From contig CAJYTK010000017.1 of NCBI GenBank assembly GCA_913777615.1, forward strand, positions 248,001 through 312,000: a stretch of DNA of 64,000 bases, written 5' to 3'. Source of the DNA: an uncultured Agrobacterium sp. GTDB taxonomy: Bacteria; Pseudomonadota; Alphaproteobacteria; Rhizobiales; Rhizobiaceae. Both the position numbers and the translations under genes were made by a program. Below are positions 32,805-42,037 of this stretch, piece by piece. The notes below the pieces were generated by a model. It was not told where the DNA came from, ran no database searches, and saw nothing but the letters and a program-made list of their open reading frames with translations. Position 1 is the first letter of the stretch, and every line of letters begins with the position of its first letter.

Positions 32805-33446
32805 TCAGATTTCGTCCAGAAACATATCCAGCACCTGCTTGAGGCGCTGATGTCGCTCTATAGCCAGCTGCCGCCCGGCTTTCGTCTGAAAGCCATCGGC
32901 GAGTTTGAACAGCTTGTTTTCGAAGTGATCGATCGCAAAGCGCCGGTCGTCCAGCGGGCGGTTTTTTGCCAGCGGATCGACCGGATCGTAGAGGGCCGAA
33001 CCCATGCGCCCGGCGATGTAGAAGCAGCGGGCCGCCCCCACCATGCCGATCGCATCGAGCCTGTCGGCATCCTGGAGGATCTTTGCCTCCAGCGTTTCCG
33101 GCACGAGATTGGCTGAAAAACTGTGCGTCAATATGGCATGCGCAACGGCGTCTACGTCCGCTGCGCTCCAGCCGAGATCCGATAAAATGCCTCGTGCCTT
33201 TTCTGCTGCAAGGCGTGATGCCTGTGACCGCAGCGGCGAGTTCTTTTCGACCGATACGCAATCATGCAGAAGGACGCTTGCGACGAGAACCGGTCCGTTT
33301 CCACCCTCCTGCGCGTGAATACGCGTGGCATTGCGGAAAACGCGGTGGATATGCGCGAGATCATGCGAACCGTCATCACCTTGCGCAGCATGCGGAATCA
33401 GAGTTTCGGCCAGTGCCTCAAAAGGCGCAAAAGAGTCCGCATGCAT
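32805..33446 (-). CDS. HD-domain phosphohydrolase
   Basis: A 213-residue metal-dependent hydrolase of the HD superfamily. The metal site is visible as H in DGSHDLAHIHRVFRNA (near residue 30), HD in VLLHDCVSVEKNSP (near 60) and D in ILQDADRLDAIGMVGAAR (near 125). The HDxxHxxRV and ADRLDAIG pattern is that of the small YedJ/uncharacterised HD family. The natural substrate is unknown; nucleotides are likely. The ATG at 33446 follows GAGGAA. It lies 11 bp upstream of the MOSC gene and 57 bp after the DUF2339 gene, so they are probably co-transcribed. Confidence 0.85.
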   Translation of the reverse strand: MHADSFAPFEALAETLIPHAAQGDDGSHDLAHIHRVFRNATRIHAQEGGNGPVLVASVLLHDCVSVEKNSPLRSQASRLAAEKARGILSDLGWSAADVDAVAHAILTHSFSANLVPETLEAKILQDADRLDAIGMVGAARCFYIAGRMGSALYDPVDPLAKNRPLDDRRFAIDHFENKLFKLADGFQTKAGRQLAIERHQRLKQVLDMFLDEI

Positions 33447-33503
33447 TCGCGATTCCTCAGCTCGATAAAACCGCGTTTTAAAGTGGCCAAGGCGTCGGCG
33501 CAA

Positions 33504-36290
33504 TCATTCCTCGACCTTTGCGTCCTTGGGTTTTGTGGTCAAAATCTTCTGGTAGAAAAGCCCGATCCCAATCAGTACCACGCCGAGCCCGATGAAGGAG
33601 AGGGCACGCAGCACACCTTCCAGATTACTCATATCGATGAGGAAGGCTTTGGCGACGGCCAGAAGCACGAGCCCGGCGGAAGCAAGCCGAAGGCTCTTGG
33701 CATCAAAGCGGGAGCCAAGCGCCAGCATAAGCACACCGATGGCAAGCCAGACGACGGAATAGCTGTAGGTTTCGCCCTGAAGGAATCCCTTCCAGTCGGC
33801 AATGTTTTCCCCTTGCCAGAAACGGCGCACGGAAAGCGTTGCCCAGGCGAAGCCCAAGGTTGCGCCCGCAAGCGCCAGCAGCGTGACGTAAAGCCGAGGC
33901 CGTTTTCCCTGGGCGTAAAAGGCAAGGCCAGCATAGGCAAGGCCTGGCAGAAGATAGCCAATCAGCAATAGATTGAAGAACGGCCAACGCCCGGTATTCT
34001 CCCCGGTGAAGTAAGGATTGAGCGCCAGGAAATGAGCGGCCAGCACGTTGACCACGGCAAGGCAGCCGGTAACCATCGAACCGTAACGGAAAACCGGGCT
34101 GGGGCTTTTCATATCCAGCGTCATCAACACCCCGGACATGCCGATGGTCAGCAGCGTGTAGATGGATTGCTCCCCGAGTGTCGGAACCGCCTCGTTCAAA
34201 ACCCCGCCATTCATTGCATGACGGGTGAGTATGGCCAGCGTCAGCAGCACCATGAGACTTGCAAGCGCCTGAAGGAAGTTTCGGACGCGTAGATCCGGCG
34301 AGTGACGCAGGAGCCACGCGGAAAGCACCGCAAGCAGCGCAGGAACGCCATAGCCCAGAAGAAGCGCGTTGAAGACCGGGGTCGTGCCGAGGTTCTGCGG
34401 ACCGACGATGGTCGGCTCCCAGGCGATGCGGCCGAGAACGAAGAGAAGCGCCAGAGCCATGACCCATGCGATGGCAGGCCAATTGCGGTACTTCGTCGCT
34501 AAAACATAGACAAAGCCGAGGAGCGGGATGAGGAGTGTGGTGAAAAGACCACTCGTCAGTGCGTGGATGGTCAACACGAAGGCGAGAAACGAACCGACCA
34601 GCATGATGTTGACCGGCAGCTGAAAGGCTGGCTTGGCCCGCTTGTCGAACCGATAGGCGGCGCCCAATAGGACAAGGCCGATCGACAGACCGTAAGCTGC
34701 GTGCAGCCAGTCGCGCGTCAGATTGCCGTAATCTACAAAGCTGATGATGCCGAGCCCAAGCGGAACGATGGACCCGATGGCGGCCCAAAGAGTGCCGAAC
34801 GCTGGATCCTTCGCGCTTCTCCGGCGTGTGGCTTCCACAGCAAAGAGCAGGAAGACAATGCCCATGATCCGGGTGATGGACGCCTGAAGGCTGTGATCCA
34901 CTGCCAATGTTGCCGGTGCCGTGCCGGAATTGAAGCCGTTAAGAAACTCCAAGCTGTTTTGGGCCAGAAGATTGGCGCAACCGAGCGCCGCGAGCGAGGA
35001 GAATATTGCGGGCCAAACCGCATTCACGCGTCCTGCACCGAGCGCAGCAAGGCCGATAATCAGAACTGCGACAACGAAGGCGGGGTGCATGCTGATGCCG
35101 GAGCCGCTGGCAAGCATGGCCAGCGCTGTCAGAACGATGGAAAGGGAAACCGTCAGATTGATGGTGAGCGGCGCTCTTGTGAGAATGGCAACAAACCGCT
35201 TGGCGGGTTTTCCCGTGGCCTCGGTACTCAAAGCCGCCTCGTTATCCTGCGTATGTTCGAAAGCCTTACCAGGCCAGATCCAGATGGAGCCCGCCACCAT
35301 TGCGAGCATTGCGAACATGACAGGCTCTGCAAGAACCGGATTCGACGCCATCGTGTAGCCAACACCCCATAGTCCGAGGCCGATATTGGCGAGCGCTGGC
35401 ACGATCAGCCACCTCTGGTACCGTGCCGCTAGCGTCGTCGCGGTCCACGAAACCGTGAGGAAGCCGAAGAGCGCCCATATATTGGGTGTCTCCGTCACGA
35501 TGAGAGCAGGTGTGATCATGGAGCCGAAGAGCCCCAGCCCAGCAAGAGCCTGGCCGTGGAGCAGCGACAGGCCCAATGTGGCAAAAGCCACGAGCGCAAG
35601 AAGGATGAATGCTGCCGTCGGCCCGATATATTCGTAAACGCCGTAAGCTGCGAAGACGACTCCGAAGAGCGTCAGTGAGGCCGCGGCCGTCAACACACCT
35701 GGGATCATCGCGTTGGAGTAAGCTGCCTGGATGCCGGGTAGGGCTTTGCGGCGGATCGCTTCGCCAGCCGCGGCCAGCAGCATGCCGAAGAGTGCCGCCA
35801 TGGCAAGGCGCACAGCAGGGCTGAGAAGACCATTTTCGATGGAGTATTTGACCAGCAATATGCCACCGAGCCCAAGCGTGATGCCGCCAAGCCAGACGGC
35901 CCAACGCGCACCGAGCCTGCTTTCGAAACTTTCTTTCGGCGCGGCTTCAAACGCCGCGGCCTGGTCGGAGACCGTACTCTCTTCCATCACCTGTTCAACG
36001 GTTGGTCTGACGGGAAGCGGTGGCGGGACAACCTGGCTATCCATCTCCGCTGGTGCGGCGAGCGGTTCTGATGGCGTGAGCTCCTCGGCAGGTTTTACAT
36101 CTTCCTCGGGTACGCGAGCAACCGCTCCGGCATCAGCCGTGGACAGAACGCCTGCCATCATCTTCGCCTTCAGGCTCGACACTTCCTGTTCAAGCTCTGC
36201 CAAGCGTCTTGAGTTCTTGATGCTGGCATTCAGCGTATAGAAAAACGCAACGACATACCCGACGATAAGAAGCAACAGGAAAGACGTCAT
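33504..36290 (-). CDS. Large DUF2339 multi-spanning membrane protein
   Basis: A 928-residue inner-membrane protein. One N-terminal segment (SFLLLLIVGYVVAFFYTL) is followed by a short coiled coil (RRLAELEQEVSSLKAK) and a Pro/Glu-rich linker (about 45-125). The family-defining block ESRLGARWAVWLGGITLGLGG comes next, and then about 25 hydrophobic helices fill the rest. That is the DUF2339 architecture. Its function is unknown; the family is widespread in proteobacteria, and an envelope or transport role is a guess. The ATG at 36290 with CGGAG upstream is better placed than the GTG two codons earlier. Confidence 0.85.
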   Translation of the reverse strand: MTSFLLLLIVGYVVAFFYTLNASIKNSRRLAELEQEVSSLKAKMMAGVLSTADAGAVARVPEEDVKPAEELTPSEPLAAPAEMDSQVVPPPLPVRPTVEQVMEESTVSDQAAAFEAAPKESFESRLGARWAVWLGGITLGLGGILLVKYSIENGLLSPAVRLAMAALFGMLLAAAGEAIRRKALPGIQAAYSNAMIPGVLTAAASLTLFGVVFAAYGVYEYIGPTAAFILLALVAFATLGLSLLHGQALAGLGLFGSMITPALIVTETPNIWALFGFLTVSWTATTLAARYQRWLIVPALANIGLGLWGVGYTMASNPVLAEPVMFAMLAMVAGSIWIWPGKAFEHTQDNEAALSTEATGKPAKRFVAILTRAPLTINLTVSLSIVLTALAMLASGSGISMHPAFVVAVLIIGLAALGAGRVNAVWPAIFSSLAALGCANLLAQNSLEFLNGFNSGTAPATLAVDHSLQASITRIMGIVFLLFAVEATRRRSAKDPAFGTLWAAIGSIVPLGLGIISFVDYGNLTRDWLHAAYGLSIGLVLLGAAYRFDKRAKPAFQLPVNIMLVGSFLAFVLTIHALTSGLFTTLLIPLLGFVYVLATKYRNWPAIAWVMALALLFVLGRIAWEPTIVGPQNLGTTPVFNALLLGYGVPALLAVLSAWLLRHSPDLRVRNFLQALASLMVLLTLAILTRHAMNGGVLNEAVPTLGEQSIYTLLTIGMSGVLMTLDMKSPSPVFRYGSMVTGCLAVVNVLAAHFLALNPYFTGENTGRWPFFNLLLIGYLLPGLAYAGLAFYAQGKRPRLYVTLLALAGATLGFAWATLSVRRFWQGENIADWKGFLQGETYSYSVVWLAIGVLMLALGSRFDAKSLRLASAGLVLLAVAKAFLIDMSNLEGVLRALSFIGLGVVLIGIGLFYQKILTTKPKDAKVEE

Positions 36291-36461
36291 AAGCACTCCG
36301 CGTATAGCTCTGTTTTTTAAAGCCTTTTATTGCGGTATCTGCAAGCCGTATCGGCTTAGTTTGATGACTGATTGGCCAGTCTCTCCTTCAGCCTCGGTTC
36401 TGACCCTCGTGCGTTGTGCGTCCTGTCGGACGGGCAACGCTCGATTTTCTTTAACGAAGCT

Positions 36462-38027
36462 TTAGCTGGCTGAGCGGGCCGCAACCCACTCCTTTGCCAG
36501 CTCGACATCGTCGAACCCGATGTCGTGATTGTTCGGCAAAACCCGCACCTCCACATCGGCGCCGCGGTCCTTCAGTAGCCCCGCAAGCTCTTCTGCCTTG
36601 TCCCGATGTCGGTCTGTTTGGCCTGCTGCGATCATGAGGCGTCGCGATGAGAAATCGACCGCGGGCCAGTGGTCCAGAACCGGCATGGGGCGCAACAAAA
36701 GGGCATCGGCCATCCATTCCGGGTGAAGAGCGAAGAAAGCAGCGAGAAAGTTGGCGCCATTGGAATGACCGATGAAGCTCACAGTATTTCGGTCGATCCC
36801 GTAAGACTGGACCGCGCCTTCCATGAATGCCGCAAAGGCCTCCGCTTCGGCGGCGATGTCCTTCTGGTCGAAGTTGAGATCGCCGAAGCGGCGAAACCAG
36901 CGTGCCATGTCCTCTTCGGTGCTGCGTCCGCGAACACCCAGAAGGGTGGCCGCAGGGTTTGCCCGGTGCGCCAGTGCCATGAGGCTTGTCTCGCTGCCGC
37001 CGGAACCATGGAGCAGAACGATGACGCTGCCATCAGGCTCCGCCGGCGTGTAGAAACGGTGGACGAAGGGAAGCTCCCGATAGATTACGCGCTCGTCTCC
37101 GGGAGTGGAAAATTGAGGCAACGCTACGCGAACATCCTCTTCATCGCGCATGAAGAGGGTCGGAATGAACAACTCTTCGCCGAGCCTTTCCAGGGGCTCG
37201 TCGACGGTCATGCCCGGTGCGTCGCTTGCCATTTCGATCAGCACACCGCCCGGTTCGCGCACGTAAAGAGAGTGGAAATATTTCCGATCGTGGGCGTTGG
37301 TCGTGGAAGAGTTTAAGGACTTCAGGTGGGTGAGCGTCTCTTCCAGCTCATCCATATCACGGGCGCGAAAGGCGATATGATCGACCGTGCCCGTCCCTGG
37401 CGCGCTTGACCAGAAGCCCAAAGCATCTCTGACATCGACAACATCGCCGGAAGCGGAAGACATGCGGCGGACAGCGCCCTGTTTGCCGTGATGGGCGTAG
37501 CCGAAGTGTTTGGACAAGAAACTCTCCGTTTCTTCCGGCACTTCACTGAGAACGGTCGCGCCGCGAATACGACGGATGGCATGTCCGAGGGGTATTCCTG
37601 GCACCTCGTGTGGTTGAGCCTCTGGAAAAGCAGAGGTGCCGACGAGCTTGACGATGATGCCGTCAGGATCTTTCAGCCGGATGACGGGTTCGCCGAACTC
37701 CTCCATAGGTCCCTCGGTTCGAACGCCCGCCTGCAAGGCGCGCGTCAGCCAAAAGCCGATGCTGGCGGGTTCTATGGCAAGAGAAACATCGAGCGTCTGG
37801 CCGTAGCCGACGCGGCCCTGTCCACCATCTTCCCAGACGAGAAAGGTCATCAGCGAGCCTGGGGAGGCGGCGTAGTCGCCGTAAAAAAGATGAAGCTGCA
37901 TGGCGTCTTCGAAGCCGGCGGTCCGTTTGACCAGCCGAAGTCCCAGGAAGCCGGCGTAAAAATCCACATTTGCCTGAACCTTTCGGGTGATCATGGTGAT
38001 GTGGTGGATGCCGAGGGCCGATGTCAT
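36462..38027 (-). CDS. Fused MhqO-like VOC dioxygenase and MhqD-like esterase
   Basis: A 521-residue cytoplasmic fusion. Residues 1-300 form paired VOC (glyoxalase-fold) domains of the ring-cleaving dioxygenase MhqO/LinE type. GIHHITMITRKV supplies a metal His, TVDHIAFRARD the second His and GVLIEMASD the Glu. Residues 310-520 are an alpha/beta hydrolase of the MhqD/YpfH carboxylesterase type, with VIVLLHGSGGSE as the oxyanion-hole region, the nucleophile in FIGHSNGANFL, Asp in AAGQTDRH and His in NNHDIGF. In Bacillus, MhqO and MhqD are separate proteins that detoxify quinones; here they are one polypeptide. The ATG at 38027 follows TGGAGA; an ATG 11 codons upstream has a poorer site. Confidence 0.85.
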   Translation of the reverse strand: MTSALGIHHITMITRKVQANVDFYAGFLGLRLVKRTAGFEDAMQLHLFYGDYAASPGSLMTFLVWEDGGQGRVGYGQTLDVSLAIEPASIGFWLTRALQAGVRTEGPMEEFGEPVIRLKDPDGIIVKLVGTSAFPEAQPHEVPGIPLGHAIRRIRGATVLSEVPEETESFLSKHFGYAHHGKQGAVRRMSSASGDVVDVRDALGFWSSAPGTGTVDHIAFRARDMDELEETLTHLKSLNSSTTNAHDRKYFHSLYVREPGGVLIEMASDAPGMTVDEPLERLGEELFIPTLFMRDEEDVRVALPQFSTPGDERVIYRELPFVHRFYTPAEPDGSVIVLLHGSGGSETSLMALAHRANPAATLLGVRGRSTEEDMARWFRRFGDLNFDQKDIAAEAEAFAAFMEGAVQSYGIDRNTVSFIGHSNGANFLAAFFALHPEWMADALLLRPMPVLDHWPAVDFSSRRLMIAAGQTDRHRDKAEELAGLLKDRGADVEVRVLPNNHDIGFDDVELAKEWVAARSAS

Positions 38028-38310
38028 GCGTGTCTCCAGAATGCCGGTTGGTTCTGTCATCTTGATGCTCTTTGGCCGTTTCGCAATCCATGATGGGCAG
38101 AACGATGTGTTCATATCTTTGAGTATCACCCTCACCACGATAGTTTTCAGCCTAAAAATCGCTCTACATGCCGTCGTCAGCGCGTGAATAGGTCAAAATA
38201 TAAGCAAAAAATATTTTGCGTATTTTATGGGCTATTAGTTCTTGCCATGCAGAATGAAATTGGTTTGTATGGCGACAACGACATAAAAACCTCCAGAGGG
38301 AAATTTCTGA
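38028..38310. other. Divergent promoter region (dioxygenase-esterase / ABC importer)
   Basis: About 280 bp, AT-rich in the middle. It contains GCAAAA-AATA-TTTTGC at 38204-38219, a small inverted repeat that could bind a regulator of one of the flanking operons. No regulator gene adjoins it. Confidence 0.4.
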
Positions 38311-39351
38311 ATGTTGACGCGAAGGCTGTTTTCAAAAGCAGCGGCTTTGGCCGCAATTTCCATGCTCGCCGGTGTATCCATCGCACCACTTGCAGCCTTG
38401 GCCGATACGCCAATCAAATTCACACTCGACTGGAAATTCGAAGGCCCGTCTGCTGGATTTCTTCTTGCGCTCGACAAGGGATATTTCAAGGCCGAAGGCC
38501 TGGATGTTACCATCGATAGCGGTAACGGGTCAGTCGAGGCCATTCCGCGTGTTGCAACCGGCGCATATCAAATGGGCTTCGGTGACATCAATTCCGTCAT
38601 GAAGTTTCTCGATGAAGACCCATCCCAAAAGGTGACGGCCGTTTATATGGTCTACGAACGCCCCACATTCTCGGTTGTTGGCCGCAAGTCTCTGGGCGTG
38701 ACCGAAGACCCGAAGTCGCTGCAAGGCAAGAAGCTCGGCGCCCCGCCGCCAGATGGCGCCTTCGCGCAGTGGAACGCCTTTAAGCAAGTCGCCAAGATCG
38801 ATGACAGCAAGATTACCATCCAGTCGATCGGTTTTCCTGTTCGCGAGCCGATGCTGGCGAAAGGCGATGTCGATGCCGTTTTCGGCTTTGCCTTCTCGGT
38901 GATTCTCAACCTCAAGGCTCAGGGCATTGCTGATGACGATATCGCGACCATCCTGATGGCCGAACACGGCTTGAATCTTTATGGCAACGCCGTTCTCGTA
39001 AATACTGATTTTGCGGCAAAAAATCCGCAGGCCGTTAAGGGTTTCCTTAAAGCACTTGCAAAGGGTTTTGCCGATGCGGTCAAGAACCCGGAAGAGGGCG
39101 TTGCGGCAGTATTAAAGCGTAACGAAACGCTCAATCCCGACATCGAATTGCAGCGCCTGACTATGGCAAACTCGATGAACATCAAAACGCCCTACGTGAC
39201 CGAAAACGGCATGGGTGGGGTCGATCCCTTGCGCCTTGCCGCTTCCATGGAAACGCTGAAGATTTCTATTGGCCTTAAGGGGAACGTGAAGGCCGAGCAG
39301 GTTTTCGACGCAAGTTATCTGCCGCCAAAGGAAGAGCGTATGCTTCCCTGA
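38311..39351 (+). CDS. ABC importer periplasmic binding protein (NMT1/SsuA type)
   Basis: A 346-residue solute-binding protein of an ABC importer. The signal peptide is residues 1-31, twin-arginine-like at the start (MLTRRLFSKAAALAA) and ending ALA before DTPIKFT. The mature protein has the NMT1/SsuA/TauA fold: FTLDWKFEGPSAGFLLALDKGYF, GLDVTIDSGNGS, YQMGFGDINSV, GKKLGAPPPDGAFAQW and VDAVFGFAFS. Relatives import nitrate, sulfonates, taurine, pyrimidine precursors or riboflavin, so the ligand is open. The ATPase and permease genes follow on the same strand, after a palindromic repeat. Confidence 0.88.
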   Translation: MLTRRLFSKAAALAAISMLAGVSIAPLAALADTPIKFTLDWKFEGPSAGFLLALDKGYFKAEGLDVTIDSGNGSVEAIPRVATGAYQMGFGDINSVMKFLDEDPSQKVTAVYMVYERPTFSVVGRKSLGVTEDPKSLQGKKLGAPPPDGAFAQWNAFKQVAKIDDSKITIQSIGFPVREPMLAKGDVDAVFGFAFSVILNLKAQGIADDDIATILMAEHGLNLYGNAVLVNTDFAAKNPQAVKGFLKALAKGFADAVKNPEEGVAAVLKRNETLNPDIELQRLTMANSMNIKTPYVTENGMGGVDPLRLAASMETLKISIGLKGNVKAEQVFDASYLPPKEERMLP

Positions 39352-39385
39352 TGGTGGCTTGGAGCGACAAGCCCGATAGGTTGTC

Positions 39386-39408
39386 ATGCTCGGGCTCGAC
39401 CCGAGCAT
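39386..39408. repeat. REP-like palindrome of the rhizobial 'CTCGGG' type
   Basis: ATGCTCGGG, CTCGA, CCCGAGCAT: a perfect 9-bp stem embedded in TTGTCATGCT...GAGCATCCA. Sequences of this shape are scattered in intergenic regions of many Rhizobiales genomes. Here it separates the binding-protein gene from its ATPase gene and may lower expression of the downstream pair. Confidence 0.6.
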
Positions 39409-39496
39409 CCATCCATGGAGAAGATCGCTTCATGGCGTTTGGTCCTTGCGTAGGCGACCGTAACGTATCTTTTGGAAGATAACAGGAACTCACGAT

Positions 39497-40285
39497 ATGT
39501 CTCATCTGGTGGAAATCGACGGGGTCGATATGCGCTATGGAGGTGCGTCGGGTACGCTCGCCGTCTCGAACCTAAAGCTCACGGTAGACAGAGGGGAGTT
39601 TGCAGCCGTTGTCGGGCCGTCCGGCTGCGGAAAGTCGACGCTGATGAAGCTCGTCACAGGCCTGCACATTCCCCAAAGTGGTAATGTCATTGTCGGCGGC
39701 AAGCAGGTGACAGAACCGGTTTCCATCGTAGGCATGGCGTTTCAGAACCCCACAATGCTGCCGTGGCGCACGACACTTGAAAACATCTTGCTGCCGCTGG
39801 AGATCGTTGAAAGACATCGCCGCCGCCTGCGCGCCAACAAAGCGGAGTATGTGGCAAAGGCGGAGCGTCTGCTGGAAATTGTCGGCCTCAAAGGCTTCGG
39901 ATCGAAGTTTCCCTGGCAGCTTTCCGGCGGCATGCAGCAACGCGCCAATCTTTGTCGTGCTCTCATTCACGAGCCGCAACTGCTGATGCTGGACGAGCCT
40001 TTCGGCGCCCTGGACGCCTTCACCCGTGAGGAGTTGTGGTGCGTCATCCGTGATCTTCACGCTGTCCAGCGCGTGACGATCATTCTGGTCACCCATGATC
40101 TGCGCGAGGCGGTATTCCTGGCCGACAAGATTTTCGTCATGAGCGCCAGGCCGGGTAGGGTGCTTGCGGAGCACCGCGTGCCATTCGAGCGGCCGCGCCA
40201 GTTGTCGCTGATGTATGAAAAGGGTTTCAATGACATGGTCCAGGAACTGCATGGAGAGATCGCCCAGGCGAGGGTGGCGGCATGA
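39497..40285 (+). CDS. ABC importer ATPase (SsuB/TauB type)
   Basis: A 262-residue nucleotide-binding subunit that powers the importer from the cytoplasmic face. It has Walker A GPSGCGKST (near residue 37), the Q-loop FQNPTMLPW (near 83), signature LSGGMQQR (near 140), Walker B LLMLDEPFGALD (near 160) and the switch His in VTHDLREA. TLENILLPLEI and the PFGALDAFTREELW pattern are those of the nitrate/sulfonate/taurine class. The start has AGGAA upstream. The stop overlaps the permease ATG by four bases. Confidence 0.93.
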   Translation: MSHLVEIDGVDMRYGGASGTLAVSNLKLTVDRGEFAAVVGPSGCGKSTLMKLVTGLHIPQSGNVIVGGKQVTEPVSIVGMAFQNPTMLPWRTTLENILLPLEIVERHRRRLRANKAEYVAKAERLLEIVGLKGFGSKFPWQLSGGMQQRANLCRALIHEPQLLMLDEPFGALDAFTREELWCVIRDLHAVQRVTIILVTHDLREAVFLADKIFVMSARPGRVLAEHRVPFERPRQLSLMYEKGFNDMVQELHGEIAQARVAA

Positions 40286-41100
40286 GTGCGGTTGTCGAAG
40301 GCCAGCTTGCGACTGCCCAAAGAAAGCCGCTCGTTGAGCGCATCAACTGGGTCAAGGCTGCGCCCTGGCTATACACGCTCGCTCTTTTCGCCGCCTGGGA
40401 ACTGCTCGTCTTTGCGCTTAAGATGCCGCAGACGGTGCTGCCATCGCCCACGCGCGTGGCCCAGGCCGTGGTGCAATACTGGTCGCCGATCTGGAAGAAC
40501 TCGCTACAAACGCTTTACACCACGACACTCGGCTTTGCGATTGCCGTCGTCGCCGGTCTCGGCATAGGTCTCTTTATCGGCTGGTCGAAGACCATCTATG
40601 CCGGGCTTTATCCGCTGATGATCGGCTTCAACGCGATCCCCAAGGTGGCACTGGTGCCGGTTCTCGTCATCTGGTTCGGCATCGGAACCGTGCCTGCGGT
40701 GCTGACGGCGTTCCTAATTTCCTTCTTTCCCATCGTCGTCAACGTTGCCACCGGCCTCGCCACGATCGAACCGGACACCGAAGATGTGTTGCGGGCGCTG
40801 GGCGCCAAGAAGATGGATATCATGCTGAAAGTGGGCATCCCGCGCTGCATGCCCTATTTCTTCGGTTCCTTGAAAATTGCCATCACGCTCGCCTTCGTGG
40901 GATCCGTTGTCTCGGAAACCGTCGCCTCCAATAACGGACTGGGCAACATGATGAGTTCGGCTCAAAGCCAGTTCAACGTGCCACTGGTGTTTGCCGGGCT
41001 GCTGATGCTCGCGGTCGAAGGTATCGTCATGTACGCCATCATGGCCTGGGTAGAGAAGCGCATGACGGGATGGGCACATCGCTCGACCATGGGGCAATGA
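40282..41100 (+). CDS. ABC importer permease (SsuC/TauC type)
   Basis: A 272-residue inner-membrane subunit with about six transmembrane helices. It contains the binding-protein-dependent permease EAA loop (EPDTEDVLRALGAKKMDIMLKVGIP, about residues 160-185) that docks onto the ATPase. LPSPTRVAQAV near residue 53 and NAIPKVALVPVLVIWFGIG near 113 are typical of the SsuC/TauC class. It is translationally coupled to the ATPase gene. A bidirectional terminator follows. Confidence 0.93.
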   Translation: MSAVVEGQLATAQRKPLVERINWVKAAPWLYTLALFAAWELLVFALKMPQTVLPSPTRVAQAVVQYWSPIWKNSLQTLYTTTLGFAIAVVAGLGIGLFIGWSKTIYAGLYPLMIGFNAIPKVALVPVLVIWFGIGTVPAVLTAFLISFFPIVVNVATGLATIEPDTEDVLRALGAKKMDIMLKVGIPRCMPYFFGSLKIAITLAFVGSVVSETVASNNGLGNMMSSAQSQFNVPLVFAGLLMLAVEGIVMYAIMAWVEKRMTGWAHRSTMGQ

Positions 41101-41120
41101 AGTTAAGCGCTAATGCAAAG

Positions 41121-41146
41121 AGAAAAGCCGGTTCACCCGGCCTTTC
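41121..41146. terminator. Bidirectional terminator between permease and mscS-like genes
   Basis: GCCGG, loop TTCAC, CCGGC with CTTT on the plus side and GCTTTTC on the minus side. It lies between the convergent ABC permease and mechanosensitive channel genes, so it can serve both. Confidence 0.65.
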
Positions 41147-41147
41147 G

Positions 41148-41972
41148 TCATTCCGACGGCGTGTCCTCAACCTTAGCCTCGCGTTCCTCGAAAGCAAGCT
41201 TCAGCGCCTTCGTGATGTCGCGTGTCGTTGCAAACCAGTTTGCGCTGCGCACCCAGTAGCGCAGCTTGACGGTTGCGCTGTCGGCGCTGGCGGCATCGAC
41301 GAATGTGGTCGGAGCAGGGTCGAGCAGCACACGGCTTTCGTTGCGCGCGATCTGCATCAACATATCCTGTGTCTCGGCAATACTTTCGCCCTTCGGCACC
41401 GTAACGCTCAGTTCGTGGCGACGCGATGGAAAGCGGCTGTGGTTGGTGATCGGTACGTTCCACAGGGTAGAATTTGGCGCAAGTCGATACAGTCCATCGC
41501 TCGTCTTGAGTTCGGTGGCGAAAAGGCCGATTTCAATGATGGTGCCGGAGACTGTACTCGTCTCGATATATTCTCCAACTCGAAACGGGCGAAGGACCAG
41601 AAGCATGATGCCAGCTGCAATGTTCTGTAGCGTACCTTGGAGAGCCAGACCGATGGCAAGACCTGCGGCACCGAGTGCAGCGAGAATGGACGCGGTCTGC
41701 ACACCGAACTGGCCAAGCACCATCACCATGACGAGGATGAGCACGACATAGCGAATAGCGCCGGCAAAGAAGCCTGCAAGGGTTGCGTCGAAACCGCGAA
41801 TGCGTGACAGTCCCTGGAATGCCCAACGCTGGAGGAAAGTCGCGGCAAGCCAGCCGATGATGAGAAGAAGAAGCGCGCCGATGACGGAGAAGGAATATTG
41901 AACCGCCAACGCGCTCGCTTGCCGGAGCGCGGCCTGCGATGCCACGATGATATCCGTTGCCTGTTGTTCCAT
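41148..41972 (-). CDS. Small mechanosensitive channel (MscS family)
   Basis: A 274-residue inner-membrane channel that opens under tension to release solutes on hypo-osmotic shock. It has three transmembrane helices (about 22-45, 68-90, 95-125). The pore helix is rich in Gly/Ala (ILAALGAAGLAIGLALQGTLQNIAAGIMLL), followed by RPFRVGEYIET, the start of the cytoplasmic beta domain, and the cytosolic chamber to the C-terminus. Length and layout match E. coli MscS. The start has AAGGACG upstream. It is a single gene converging with the ABC importer operon. Confidence 0.93.
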   Translation of the reverse strand: MEQQATDIIVASQAALRQASALAVQYSFSVIGALLLLIIGWLAATFLQRWAFQGLSRIRGFDATLAGFFAGAIRYVVLILVMVMVLGQFGVQTASILAALGAAGLAIGLALQGTLQNIAAGIMLLVLRPFRVGEYIETSTVSGTIIEIGLFATELKTSDGLYRLAPNSTLWNVPITNHSRFPSRRHELSVTVPKGESIAETQDMLMQIARNESRVLLDPAPTTFVDAASADSATVKLRYWVRSANWFATTRDITKALKLAFEEREAKVEDTPSE

Positions 41973-42037
41973 GGATCGTCCTTGATGATCTTTCGGTGTT
42001 CAGGGTTGGTAACGATAGGTTTCGGCTGGGGTTCCCG

